64,000 nucleotides of DNA from UBA6522 sp965237785 (GTDB lineage Bacteria > Pseudomonadota > Gammaproteobacteria > Steroidobacterales > Rariloculaceae). The notes under the pieces were generated by a model. The model saw nothing but the letters and a program-made list of their open reading frames with translations, was not told the DNA's origin and ran no database searches. Positions 18,516 through 27,104 of this stretch are shown in pieces. Where the stretch lies: positions 3,782,001 to 3,846,000 of the forward strand of contig OZ250159.1 of NCBI GenBank assembly GCA_965237785.1, in the 5' to 3' direction. Numbering within the stretch: position 1 is the first letter of the stretch; every line of letters begins with the position of its first letter. The translations under genes and the position numbers were made by a program.

Positions 18516-19571
18516 CTACTCAATCCAATCGGCAACGTAGACATCCGTCTCGCCGGGTTGGCCCTGGTTGCGATTGGAGGCGAATGCCAACTGCCCGCCG
18601 TCCGGCGAGAACATCGGGAATCCGTCGAAGCCGGGCGTATAGGTAATCCGCTCAAGGCCCGCGCCGTCCACATTGACGGCCCAGAGATCGAATTCGCGGC
18701 CGGCGGGATCGTGGTGGTTCGACGAAAAGATGATCCGCTCACCGTCCGGAAAGAAGAACGGCGCAAACGCGGCGCCGCCGAGTTGAGTGACCTGGCGCTG
18801 CTCGGAGCCGTCCGCGTTGGCCACCCAGACTTCGAGTTCACCGGGGCGCACCAGGTCCTCGGCCAGGAGCGCGCGATAGTCCTCCAGCACCGCCCCCGAC
18901 GGCCTCGATGCCCGCCACACGATGCTGGAGCAGTCGCGGGAGAAGAAGGCGCCGCCGTCGTAACCCGGCGCATCCGTCAGGCGTCTCACGTTGGCGCCGT
19001 CGGCATCCATGCGATAGAGGTCGAGGTCGCCGTCACGGGTTGAGGTAAAGACGATGGAGCCGTCCGCGGAGCAGACGGTGGCCTCGGCATCGTAGGCATC
19101 GGTGTCGGTCAAGGCGACGAGGTCCGAGCCGTCGCGGGCGGCGCTGTAGATCTGGTAGGTGTCGTAGAGCGGCCAGACATAGCCGCGCGAGCGGTCCGGC
19201 GGGGCCGGGCACTGGGCGTCGGCCGCATGGGTCGAAGAGAAGATGACGCGCTGGTTGTCCGCCGTGAAGTAACCGCAGGTCGTGCGCCCCTGTCCCGTGG
19301 AGACGAGGGTCAGCGCCGCCGGATCGGTGATGGGCATACGGTAAATCTGGTCGCATTCGTAGGGCGCACGGTTGGACTGAAAGATCAGTTCCGATCCATC
19401 GGGCGACCAATACGCCTCGGCATTCTCGCTGCCGAAGGTGAGCTGGCGAACGTCGCCCAACTGAGTCTCGCGCGCGTCGTGGAGCGTACCCTGGGCAAGC
19501 GCCGTGCCGGCCGCCAAGCCTGCGGCGATTGCCGACGCACAGAGCGAAAGACAGGTCGTTTTCTTCAACAC
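18516..19571 (-). CDS. Secreted TolB-like beta-propeller (PD40 repeat) protein
   Basis: The 351-residue protein has a signal peptide (hydrophobic CASAIAAGLAAGTALAQG) and successive PD40/WD40-like blades, each with a motif like YWSPDGSELIFQSNR, FFPDGERIIFSSN and MFSPDGGQLAFASN. This is a TolB-type propeller without TolB's N-terminal domain. Such proteins are periplasmic and probably bind proteins; the partner is unknown. The GTG at 19571 is preceded by GGAG and begins the signal peptide directly. It is monocistronic, convergent with lptE and divergent from xthA. Confidence 0.8.
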   Translation of the reverse strand: MLKKTTCLSLCASAIAAGLAAGTALAQGTLHDARETQLGDVRQLTFGSENAEAYWSPDGSELIFQSNRAPYECDQIYRMPITDPAALTLVSTGQGRTTCGYFTADNQRVIFSSTHAADAQCPAPPDRSRGYVWPLYDTYQIYSAARDGSDLVALTDTDAYDAEATVCSADGSIVFTSTRDGDLDLYRMDADGANVRRLTDAPGYDGGAFFSRDCSSIVWRASRPSGAVLEDYRALLAEDLVRPGELEVWVANADGSEQRQVTQLGGAAFAPFFFPDGERIIFSSNHHDPAGREFDLWAVNVDGAGLERITYTPGFDGFPMFSPDGGQLAFASNRNQGQPGETDVYVADWIE

Positions 19572-19615
19572 GTTGATAAATCTCCAGAAGTGTTTGTCGT
19601 GGATTCTACCTTGAT

Positions 19616-19647
19616 GGCGAATGCGAGCAGCGCTGCTCGCATTCGCC
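19616..19647. repeat. Perfect 32-bp palindrome between divergent genes
   Basis: The arm GGCGAATGCGAGCAG (19616-19630), a central CG and the exact reverse complement (19633-19647) form a perfect palindrome. It lies between the start codons of the TolB-like gene (19571) and xthA (19687), so it cannot be a shared terminator for them. It has no T run. It could be an operator, an RNA hairpin in the xthA leader or a small dispersed repeat; no second copy was seen in the window. Confidence 0.7.
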
Positions 19648-19686
19648 GCCATTGTTACGAACCCCAATCCCGGTGAGAATACCGCC

Positions 19687-20463
19687 ATGCGAATCCTGAG
19701 CTGGAACGTCAACGGATTGCGCGCCTGCGTCAGGAAGGGATTCCACGATTTTCTTGACTCCTCGGGCGCGGATGTCATCGGCCTGCAGGAAGTTCGAGCC
19801 TTCGAGCATCAACTGGAGGAGCGCACGCGCGCCCCGCGGGGCTGGCATACGAGTTTTTCGCCGGCGGAACGTCCCGGCTACAGTGGCGTGGCGATATATT
19901 CCCGCGAGCGGCCAACCCGGGTCGAAACCGCGCTGGGCGAGCCGCGCTTCGACGTGGAGGGCCGCTTCATCGTCGCCCACTTCGGGCGGCTCGCGGTGGC
20001 TTCGGTCTACTTTCCCAAGGGCAGCGGCCGCGACCGCGACAACAGCCGCGTGCCTTACAAACTCGACTTCTACGCCGCGGTCTTCGACCGCTTGCAGGTG
20101 CTGCGCCGCCGCGGGCCGGTTTACGTCGTCGGGGACTACAACACGGCGCACGAGGCGATCGACCTGGCGCGGCCCAAGTCCAACGTCAAGGCCAGCGGGT
20201 TTCTCCCGGAGGAGCGCGCCGAGATGACCCGGTGGCTGGACGCCGGGTGGGTGGATACATTCCGCGCCCGCCACCCGGATGCCCCGGATCACTACACCTG
20301 GTGGCGCCAGTGGGGCGGCGCGCGGGAGCGCAATGTGGGTTGGCGCATCGACTACGTGCTGGCCTCGCCGACGGCGAACAGGCGCGTCACCGACGCGTTC
20401 ATCTGGCCGCAGGCTCTGGGATCCGATCACTGCCCCGTGGGCGTGGATGTGAAATCGCTATAG
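19687..20463 (+). CDS. xthA: Exodeoxyribonuclease III
   Basis: This 258-residue AP endonuclease/3'-exonuclease of base excision repair belongs to the endonuclease/exonuclease/phosphatase family. Visible motifs are ILSWNVNGLRA at the start, VIGLQEVRA, VYFPKGSG, VVGDYNTAHEAIDLARPK, WRIDYVL and the C-terminal GSDHCPV histidine motif. The ATG at 19687 is where homology begins, although the frame is open further upstream across the palindrome. It overlaps the convergent hisI by 6 bases. Confidence 0.95.
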   Translation: MRILSWNVNGLRACVRKGFHDFLDSSGADVIGLQEVRAFEHQLEERTRAPRGWHTSFSPAERPGYSGVAIYSRERPTRVETALGEPRFDVEGRFIVAHFGRLAVASVYFPKGSGRDRDNSRVPYKLDFYAAVFDRLQVLRRRGPVYVVGDYNTAHEAIDLARPKSNVKASGFLPEERAEMTRWLDAGWVDTFRARHPDAPDHYTWWRQWGGARERNVGWRIDYVLASPTANRRVTDAFIWPQALGSDHCPVGVDVKSL

Positions 20464-20928
20464 CTGCGTCGGATTCGGCGCATCCCCGTAGACGGCGGCG
20501 GGATCGAATACCTTTGTCGACTCGGTGAACTCCAGTTCCACCGGCTGGTCCGCGCCAGCCAACGGAACGCGCCGGTAGAAGCACGACCGATAGCCCACGT
20601 GGCAACTGGCGCCGCCGCTGACGTCAACCCTCAGCCAGACGCAGTCCTGGTCGTCGTCGATCAGCAACTCCCGGACTTTCTGCACCAGCCCGCTGGTGGC
20701 GCCCTTGTGCCAGAGCACGCGCCGGCTGCGGCTGAAATAGTGCGCCTCGCCGGTGTCGATGGTGAGCCTGAGCGCCTCGGCGTTCATGTACGCGTGCATC
20801 AGCACTTCGCCGCTGTCGTAATCCGTGGTCACCGCCGGAATGAGTCCGTCCGCATCGAACCTGGGGGCCAGGGCCTTGCCTTCCTCGACTTGCTCGACGC
20901 TTAGCCGCGGGCTGAATTCGTCGCTCAT
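20458..20928 (-). CDS. hisI: Phosphoribosyl-AMP cyclohydrolase
   Basis: This enzyme catalyses the third step of histidine synthesis, opening the adenine ring of phosphoribosyl-AMP. Motifs are VLMHAYMNAEALRLT, YFSRSRRVLWHKGATSG and the zinc/metal segment VDVSGGASCHVGYRSCFYR. At 156 residues it is the stand-alone HisI domain without the HisE fusion found in enterics. It is monocistronic, not in a his operon. A good TATAAT lies 33 bases upstream. Confidence 0.95.
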   Translation of the reverse strand: MSDEFSPRLSVEQVEEGKALAPRFDADGLIPAVTTDYDSGEVLMHAYMNAEALRLTIDTGEAHYFSRSRRVLWHKGATSGLVQKVRELLIDDDQDCVWLRVDVSGGASCHVGYRSCFYRRVPLAGADQPVELEFTESTKVFDPAAVYGDAPNPTQL

Positions 20929-20960
20929 GATGATCCTGTATCGGGGTGTGCGCAGCCGCG

Positions 20961-20966
20961 ATTATA
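20961..20966 (-). promoter_or_regulatory. -10 box (TATAAT) upstream of hisI
   Basis: On the minus strand a perfect TATAAT (20966-20961) lies 32 bases before the hisI ATG. The -35 region 17-18 bases further upstream (GCGAAC) is weak. Position and match to consensus are the only evidence. Confidence 0.45.
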
Positions 20967-21046
20967 TGCCACCGCCAAGAGCGGGTTCGCCACCGTAACC
21001 TTGGTATCATAGCCACCGCCCGCAGCTGGGCGGAATCGATCCCCTG

Positions 21047-22438
21047 ATGGCTCTTCATCTTCACAATACCCTCACGCGAACGCGCCAGCGTTTCGAGCCC
21101 CTGGACCCGGGGCGGGTGACCATGTATGTCTGCGGACCGACGGTCTACAGCTTCGCCCACATCGGCAACGCCCGCCCGACCGTGGTCTTCGACGTCCTGG
21201 CGAGGCTGCTGCGGCGCTCCTGGGGGCTCGTCTACGTTCGCAACGTCACCGACGTGGACGACAAGATCAATGCCGCAGCCCGCAAGGAAGGTGTCGCGAT
21301 CAGCGTGTTGACGGCGCGCTACCTGGACGCCTTTCACCGGGATATGGAGTCGCTCGGCGTGTTGCCGCCCGACATCGAGCCGAAAGCCACGGAACATCTG
21401 CCGCATATCATTACCCTCATCGAGCGCTTGATTGGCTCCGGTCATGCCTACGTCTCCGAGGATCACGTACTGTTCTCAGTGCCGAGCTTCGCTGCCTACG
21501 GCGCGCTTTCCGGCCGTTCCCAAGAGGAACTCATCGCCGGCGCGCGGGTGGAGGTGGCGTCGTACAAGCGCAACCCGGCGGATTTCGTCCTGTGGAAACC
21601 GTCCGCCGCCGAGCGTGTCGGTTGGGAGAGCCCCTGGGGTTTCGGCCGCCCGGGGTGGCACGCCGAATGCTCGGCCATGGTGCGAGCCCATCTCGGCGAG
21701 ACCATCGATATCCACGGTGGCGGGTTGGACCTGATCTTTCCCCACCACGAGAACGAGACCGCCCAGAGTACCTGTGCCTACGAGACGGAGCGCTTCTGCC
21801 GCTACTGGGTGCACAACGGCCTGGTGGACGTGCGCGGCGAGAAAATGTCGAAATCCAGGGGCAACGTGCTGTTGGTTCGAGATCTTCTCGACGAGGCGCC
21901 GGGGGAGGCGGTGCGCCTGGGGTTGCTCACCGGCCACTATCGCCAGCCCCTGGACTGGAATTCGGCGGTCCTCGACGACGCGCGGCAAAAGCTGGACAAG
22001 ATGTACGGCGCGCTACGCAATGCCGGTGTCGCCGGCCGCGCAACGGGCGAACCCGAGGTCGCTCCGCCGCCCGCCGTGCTCGAGGCCCTGGAGGACGATC
22101 TCAACACCCCGAGAGCACTGGCGGAACTGTTCGGACTCGTCAGGGCACTGAACAGCGCGCCCGATCCGGGTGTCCGTGCCGAACTTGCGCGGGGGTTGCG
22201 GGCCGGCGGGTGGCTGTTGGGGCTGCTGCAGGACGATCCCCGGGCCTGGTTCACCGGGGACGATTCGGCGGATGCCCCGAGCGAGGACTGGATCGATGCG
22301 CTGGTCGCGGATCGTGAGGCCCGGCGCCGCGCCCGGGACTTCGCCGCGGCGGACAGGATTCGAGACGAGTTGGCCAGCCGGGGTATCCTTGTCGAGGACA
22401 GCCCCGAGGGGCCGCGATGGCGGCGCGCGCGGCGATGA
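21047..22438 (+). CDS. cysS: Cysteinyl-tRNA synthetase
   Basis: This 463-residue class I synthetase charges tRNA-Cys. The HIGH motif is in YSFAHIGNARPTVVFDVLAR, and zinc-site elements are CGPTVYS and WHAECSAM plus the IFPHHENE histidines. KMSKS is in GEKMSKSRGN. It opens a run of genes with overlapping start and stop codons (cysS-yidD-Trm112-holA), consistent with one transcript. Confidence 0.97.
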   Translation: MALHLHNTLTRTRQRFEPLDPGRVTMYVCGPTVYSFAHIGNARPTVVFDVLARLLRRSWGLVYVRNVTDVDDKINAAARKEGVAISVLTARYLDAFHRDMESLGVLPPDIEPKATEHLPHIITLIERLIGSGHAYVSEDHVLFSVPSFAAYGALSGRSQEELIAGARVEVASYKRNPADFVLWKPSAAERVGWESPWGFGRPGWHAECSAMVRAHLGETIDIHGGGLDLIFPHHENETAQSTCAYETERFCRYWVHNGLVDVRGEKMSKSRGNVLLVRDLLDEAPGEAVRLGLLTGHYRQPLDWNSAVLDDARQKLDKMYGALRNAGVAGRATGEPEVAPPPAVLEALEDDLNTPRALAELFGLVRALNSAPDPGVRAELARGLRAGGWLLGLLQDDPRAWFTGDDSADAPSEDWIDALVADREARRRARDFAAADRIRDELASRGILVEDSPEGPRWRRARR

Positions 22439-22737
22439 CGGCGGAAACGATGGAGAGAATGTTCGAACGCATGTCCAGGGCGGTTTCGCGGCTGGCCCTC
22501 GGTGGGGCGGTGGGGCTTGTCAGGGGCTACCGGATCCTGCTGTCGCCCTGGCTCGGAAAGAGCTGCCGGCATCTGCCCACGTGCTCTGCCTATGCCATCG
22601 AAGCGCTCCGCGAGCATGGCGTCATTCGCGGCGGCTGGCTGACCGCGAAGCGGATCGGCCGCTGTCACCCCTGGGGAACGAGCGGCTACGACCCGGTGCC
22701 CCGGGTGACACCAGCGAAGTCGGGGAGAACGACGTGA
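22435..22737 (+). CDS. yidD: Membrane protein insertion efficiency factor YidD
   Basis: The protein has about 100 residues with the family core GYRILLSPWLGKSCRHLPTC, then SAYAIEALREHGVIRGGW and RCHPWGTSGYDPVP. YidD is a small peripheral protein that assists YidC-dependent insertion. Start 22435 overlaps the cysS stop as ATGA; an ATG 18 bases earlier is the alternative. YidD is usually beside rnpA/yidC, so its location after cysS is unusual. Its end overlaps the next gene as GTGA. Confidence 0.92.
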   Translation: MTAETMERMFERMSRAVSRLALGGAVGLVRGYRILLSPWLGKSCRHLPTCSAYAIEALREHGVIRGGWLTAKRIGRCHPWGTSGYDPVPRVTPAKSGRTT

Positions 22738-23000
22738 GTATCGATGCACACTTGCTGGACATCATTTGCTGCCCCGTAACGCGGTTGCCGCTTGAGGTCA
22801 TGTCCGCCGAAACGCTTCGCGCGCTCAATCGCCGTATCGAACAGTCGAAGCTGGTCGGCCGTGACGGCACGGTCCTGACCGAGCCCCTGAGCGAAGCGCT
22901 CGTCACGCGCGACGGCAAGCTGGCCTATCCTGTTCACGATGGCATTCCCGTCCTGCTTGAGGACAGCGGCATCGTACTATCCCAACTCGAAAGCGGATGA
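22734..23000 (+). CDS. Trm112-like small zinc-ribbon family protein
   Basis: The 88-residue protein reads LLDIICCPVTRLPL at the start and LAYPVHDGIPVLLEDSG at the end, the Trm112p/YcaR (UPF0434) pattern. Members can stabilise methyltransferases; the partner here is unknown. Only part of the usual CxxC pair set is present (CCPV), as in YcaR. The GTG at 22734 overlaps the yidD stop, and its own stop overlaps the holA ATG (ATGA), so it is tightly coupled in the operon. Confidence 0.85.
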   Translation: MSIDAHLLDIICCPVTRLPLEVMSAETLRALNRRIEQSKLVGRDGTVLTEPLSEALVTRDGKLAYPVHDGIPVLLEDSGIVLSQLESG

Positions 23001-24025
23001 AGCTCAACGGGCGTCAGCTGGACGGCCACCTGGCCCGGGAGCTGGCGCCAGCCTACCTGGTGGCCGGCGAGGAACCGTTGCTGGTGAGCGAGGCGGCGGC
23101 GCAAATTTGGGCCCGGGCGCGCCGCGACGGTTTCGATCAGCGCGACTTTCATTTCGTCGATCGGGGATTCAAATGGAACGAGCTGACAGCCGGCGCGGAA
23201 AACCTTTCGCTCTTCGCCAGCCGCCGGCTGATCGAGCTGCACCTGCCCACGCCGCGTCCCGGCGATGTCGGCGGGCGCACCCTGCGGGCCCTGGTGCAGC
23301 GTCCGGACCCCGACCGGCTGCTGCTGGTATCGACCGGCAAACTCGATGCGTCGGCGTCGCGCAGCGCCTGGGTCAAGGCCATCGGGGAAGCGGGCGTGGT
23401 GGTGCAGGTCTGGCCAGTCGACCGGCCCCAATTGCCTGCCTGGATCGGCCAGAGAGCGGCAAGCCTCGGGCTGAGGTTATCCAGGACGGCGACCGAGCTG
23501 ATGGCCGACCGGGTCGAAGGGCACCTGCTGGCCGCTGACCAGGAAGTGCGCAAGCTCGTGCTGTTACTCGGCGAGGGCACGGCCGACGACAAGGTGGTAC
23601 AGGATGCCGTGGCATCCAATCCGCGCTTTGACGTGTTCCGATTCGCCGATGCGCTGCTGGCGGGCAATGCGCGCCGGGCGCTGCGGATTCTGGATGGATT
23701 GCGCGCCGAGGGGGTTGCACCGACTCTGGTACTATGGGCCGTCAGCCGCGATCTTTGTTTGCTCGCGAAGCTGAAGGCGGTGGGTCCGGGCCGCGCGCAT
23801 GATCCGGGGGTGTTGACCCGCCACGGAGTTTGGCGGCGGCGCCAATCGTTGGTGAGGAGCGCGCTTGACCGGTTCGAGCCCTGCCATTTGACTGATCTTC
23901 TCGTCCAGGCCACGGAAGTAGACAGGGTGATAAAGGGAGTCCAGGTGGGCAACGCCTGGCAGGAATTGACCCGTTTGGTCATTGCGGTGCTGCGGTGCTC
24001 CGGCGGTGCCCGGAGGTTACGCTGA
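22997..24025 (+). CDS. holA: DNA polymerase III subunit delta
   Basis: This 342-residue clamp-loader subunit opens the beta clamp. It has the HolA start MKLNGRQLDGHL, AYLVAGEEPLLVSEAA, the region FASRRLIELHLP and the C-terminal helical domain (RFADALLAGNARRALRIL, then VLWAVSRDL). The length and the position directly before nadD match other gammaproteobacteria. It overlaps the upstream Trm112-like gene by 4 bases. Confidence 0.94.
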   Translation: MKLNGRQLDGHLARELAPAYLVAGEEPLLVSEAAAQIWARARRDGFDQRDFHFVDRGFKWNELTAGAENLSLFASRRLIELHLPTPRPGDVGGRTLRALVQRPDPDRLLLVSTGKLDASASRSAWVKAIGEAGVVVQVWPVDRPQLPAWIGQRAASLGLRLSRTATELMADRVEGHLLAADQEVRKLVLLLGEGTADDKVVQDAVASNPRFDVFRFADALLAGNARRALRILDGLRAEGVAPTLVLWAVSRDLCLLAKLKAVGPGRAHDPGVLTRHGVWRRRQSLVRSALDRFEPCHLTDLLVQATEVDRVIKGVQVGNAWQELTRLVIAVLRCSGGARRLR

Positions 24026-24063
24026 AACGATGCGAGTCGGCCGCAGGGAACACTCATAGGCGG

Positions 24064-24723
24064 ATGGGGCCAATCGGCATCTTCGGTGGCACATTCGACC
24101 CGATTCATTACGGCCACTTGCGTACCGCTCTGGAACTGTCCGAGCGCCTGCTCCTCGCGCAAGTCCTGTTCATTCCGTGTGCCCGGCAGCCGCTGCGGGA
24201 GCCGCCGGCGGCTCCGGCGGCGACACGGCTGAACATGGTGCTTGCGGCGGCGCGGGATGAGGCGCGGTTCTCGGTGGACACGCGGGAGCTGGACCGGCCC
24301 GGTCCGTCGTATTCCGTGGATACGTTGACGGCGCTGCGCCGCGATTATCCCGAGCGATCCCTGTGCCTGCTGCTGGGAATGGACGCATTCCTGAGCCTGC
24401 CGCGTTGGCGCCGTTGGGAGGAATTGGCCGAGTTTGCCCACATCGTGGTGGCCCACCGCCCTGGCTGGAAAACGCCGCGGCGGGGGGGCCTGGCCAGGCT
24501 GCTCGAGCGCCGCGGCACCGCGCGCGTCACGGACGTGCACGAGGCCCGCTCAGGAAGGGTCTTGGTCACGCCGGTGACCCAGCTCGAGGTGTCGGCGTCC
24601 CGGATCCGGGAATTTGTCGCCGCCGGAGCCGATCCCAGGTATCTCGTCCCGAACGGCGTCAGGGACATCATTCTCGAAACGGAGTGCTATGCCGTCAGAA
24701 CGGCCGAAAACGCAGATGTCTAG
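24064..24723 (+). CDS. nadD: Nicotinate-mononucleotide adenylyltransferase
   Basis: This enzyme converts nicotinate mononucleotide to deamido-NAD. About 219 residues include GIFGGTFDPIHYGHLRTA (nucleotidyltransferase HxGH motif) and the C-terminal VSASRIREFVAAG, equivalent to the family's ISSTxIR. The ATG at 24064 is three codons before the conserved glycine-rich start; the frame is open further upstream into holA. It overlaps rsfS by 8 bases. Confidence 0.95.
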   Translation: MGPIGIFGGTFDPIHYGHLRTALELSERLLLAQVLFIPCARQPLREPPAAPAATRLNMVLAAARDEARFSVDTRELDRPGPSYSVDTLTALRRDYPERSLCLLLGMDAFLSLPRWRRWEELAEFAHIVVAHRPGWKTPRRGGLARLLERRGTARVTDVHEARSGRVLVTPVTQLEVSASRIREFVAAGADPRYLVPNGVRDIILETECYAVRTAENADV

Positions 24724-25060
24724 CGGCGCGCTGGGCGAATTGGCGGTTGACGCGCTGCTCGAGCTCAAGGCTCAGTCGGTCAAGACCCTGGACGTGCGCC
24801 ACCTGACATCGGTTACCGACGTGATGATCATCGCCACCGGCCGGTCGGACCGGCACGTCAGGGCGCTGGCCGACGCCGTCGTCGAGCGTTGCAAGCAGGC
24901 CGGCGAACGGCCCCTGGGCCGGGAGGGCGACGCGGGCGGCGAGTGGGTGTTGCTGGATCTCGTGGACGTCGTCGTGCACGTGATGCAACCGCAGGTCCGC
25001 GAGTTCTATGATCTTGAGAAACTTTGGGATATCCCGGCGCGGGATGAAGCCCTGACCTGA
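24716..25060 (+). CDS. rsfS: Ribosomal silencing factor RsfS
   Basis: The 114-residue protein has the DUF143 core VKTLDVRHLTSVTDVMIIAT, GRSDRHVRALAD, WVLLDLVDVVVHVM and FYDLEKLWDIP. It binds L14 and blocks 70S joining in starvation. ATG 24716 gives the family length. An upstream ATG at 24689, closer to a GGAG, would add nine residues. It lies in the conserved nadD-rsfS-rlmH order. Confidence 0.95.
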   Translation: MSSGALGELAVDALLELKAQSVKTLDVRHLTSVTDVMIIATGRSDRHVRALADAVVERCKQAGERPLGREGDAGGEWVLLDLVDVVVHVMQPQVREFYDLEKLWDIPARDEALT

Positions 25061-25082
25061 CGCCGCAACCGGAGCGCCAAAG

Positions 25083-25553
25083 GTGCGTATCGTAATGATC
25101 GCCGCCGGACGCCGTCAGCCCGAGTGGGTGCAGGCGGGGTACCGTGAATATGCGCGGCGCCTCCGTGGCGCCTGCACCCTGGACCTGGTGGAGATCGCGC
25201 TCGGTCGCCGCTCGGCGTCAAGCCCGGCACACCAGGCCGTGGAACAGGAGGCGGAGCGGATGATGCGCGCCATTCCGCGGGACGCTCGCGTCGTGGTCCT
25301 GAGCGTCGACGGCGCGCCGTGGTCCACGCCGCAATTGGCGGCGCGAATGGAGCATTGGATGGCCGGCGGTGCGCCGGTTTGCCTGCTGGTCGGCGGTCCC
25401 GACGGACTTTCGCCGAGAGTTGTGGATCGGGCGGATGAACGCTGGTCGCTGTCGCCGCTGACGCTGCCACACGGTCTGGTCCGGCCGCTGGTCGCCGAAG
25501 CCCTGTACCGCGCCTGGAGCTTCAACCAGGGGCATCCCTATCACCGCGGATAA
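25083..25553 (+). CDS. rlmH: 23S rRNA pseudouridine-1915 N3-methyltransferase
   Basis: This 156-residue SPOUT methyltransferase is specific for pseudouridine 1915 of 23S rRNA. The knot region has VCLLVGGPDGLSP and SLSPLTLPHGLVRPLVAEAL, and the conserved tail is NQGHPYHRG. It starts with GTG at 25083. It follows rsfS by 22 bases. Confidence 0.96.
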   Translation: MRIVMIAAGRRQPEWVQAGYREYARRLRGACTLDLVEIALGRRSASSPAHQAVEQEAERMMRAIPRDARVVVLSVDGAPWSTPQLAARMEHWMAGGAPVCLLVGGPDGLSPRVVDRADERWSLSPLTLPHGLVRPLVAEALYRAWSFNQGHPYHRG

Positions 25554-25631
25554 GCCTCCGGGTATAGTCCATTGTATGGGAAGGAATTCGATGCCGATAC
25601 GCCAGGTACTTGCAACTGGCCTGGTCTCTCC

Positions 25632-27098
25632 ATGAGCCAGGAACTCCTGGTCAACGTGTGCTTGCGCGAGGTACGCGCCGCGCTCCTCGACAAGGGCGTG
25701 CTGCAGGAATTGTTCATCGAGCGGGCCGGCGGGCGCGGGCTGGTCGGCAACATCTACAAGGGCCGCGTGTCGCGGGTCTTGCCGGGACTGCAGGCGGCAT
25801 TCGTCGACGTGGGCCTTGCGCGCTCGGCCTTTCTCCATGCGGCCGACGTCATCCGCGGGCGCCGGGACGAATCCCTGGAGCGCGATCGCGACATCGACAT
25901 CGGTGCGCTTGTCACGGCGGGTGACGAGTTGCTGGTCCAGGTTCTGAAGGATCCCATGGGCAGCAAGGGCGCGCGCCTGACCACCTACATCACACTGCCC
26001 TCGCGGCTGCTCGTATTGGCGCCGCGCGGCGACGGCGTGGCGGTATCCACCCGGATCGGCGGCGACGACGAACGCGAACGCCTGCGCGTGATGGTGGAGA
26101 GTCTCCTGTCGACCGCTGCCGACGGGGGCGTTATCGTCAGAACGGCCGCCATCGGGGCCTCGCAACACGCCTTGCAGGCGGATATGGAGTATCTGCATAA
26201 ATTATGGGAATCGATCCAGGAGTCGGCTGCGCATGCCCGGGCGGAAGACATCGTCTACCGCGATCTTCCGCTGGCGACGCGTGTGCTCCGGGACCGCCGC
26301 GATTCGGAACTGGCGCGCGTGTGCGTCGATTCGACCGATACCTATGCCACCATGAAGGAATTTGCGGATCGATTCATGCCTGCCATGTCGGAACTCATCG
26401 AGCACTATGACGACCAGCGCCCCCTCTTCGACCTCCACGGTGTCGATGACGAGATCGAGCGCGCGCTCGACCGGCGCGTGCCGTTGAAGTCCGGGGGCTA
26501 CCTGGTCATCGATCAAACCGAGGCGCTGACCACCATCGACGTCAATTCCGGGGGCTACGTCGGTCACCGCGATCCTGAGGACACCAGCCTGCGCACCAAC
26601 CTGGAAGCGGTCGAGGCCATTGCCTGGCAATTGCGGCTGCGCAACCTGGGCGGAATCATCATCGTCGACTTCATTGACCTGGTCGACGAAGAACACCGCC
26701 GGCAACTGGTGCAGGCGCTGTCGGAACGCTTGTCCGTGGATCGTGGCGATACGCGAGTCATGAACGTCTCGCCGCTGGGCCTGGTAGAGATGTCCCGCAA
26801 GCGAACCCGCGAGAGTCTGGAACAGATGCTGTGTCAGGATTGTCCAACCTGTGAGGGGAGGGGATTCGTGCGAACACCTGAAACGGTGTGTAACGAAATC
26901 TTCCGGGAGATTCTCGGGCAACGCGCGCAACTGGAATTTCGGGAAGTGCTTGTATTGGCGGGCCCGGACGTAATCAATCGTCTGCTGGACCAGGAATCCG
27001 CTGTCGTGGCCGAGTTGGAGCAGTTGACCGAGGCGTCAATCCGCTTGCAGAGTGAGCAGCTTCACCTCCCGGATCAATTCGACGTTGTGCCGGTATAG
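25632..27098 (+). CDS. rng: Ribonuclease G
   Basis: The 488-residue RNase E/G family protein processes the 5' end of 16S rRNA and turns over mRNA. An S1 domain (about 35-120) precedes the catalytic core, with metal-binding aspartates in TIDVNSGGYVG and IIIVDFIDL. The zinc-link cysteines are in CQDCPTCEGRGF. It lacks the long C-terminal scaffold of RNase E. The ATG at 25632 directly precedes the family N-terminus. The maf gene often found before rng is absent here. Confidence 0.95.
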   Translation: MSQELLVNVCLREVRAALLDKGVLQELFIERAGGRGLVGNIYKGRVSRVLPGLQAAFVDVGLARSAFLHAADVIRGRRDESLERDRDIDIGALVTAGDELLVQVLKDPMGSKGARLTTYITLPSRLLVLAPRGDGVAVSTRIGGDDERERLRVMVESLLSTAADGGVIVRTAAIGASQHALQADMEYLHKLWESIQESAAHARAEDIVYRDLPLATRVLRDRRDSELARVCVDSTDTYATMKEFADRFMPAMSELIEHYDDQRPLFDLHGVDDEIERALDRRVPLKSGGYLVIDQTEALTTIDVNSGGYVGHRDPEDTSLRTNLEAVEAIAWQLRLRNLGGIIIVDFIDLVDEEHRRQLVQALSERLSVDRGDTRVMNVSPLGLVEMSRKRTRESLEQMLCQDCPTCEGRGFVRTPETVCNEIFREILGQRAQLEFREVLVLAGPDVINRLLDQESAVVAELEQLTEASIRLQSEQLHLPDQFDVVPV

Positions 27099-27104
27099 AC
27101 GATC

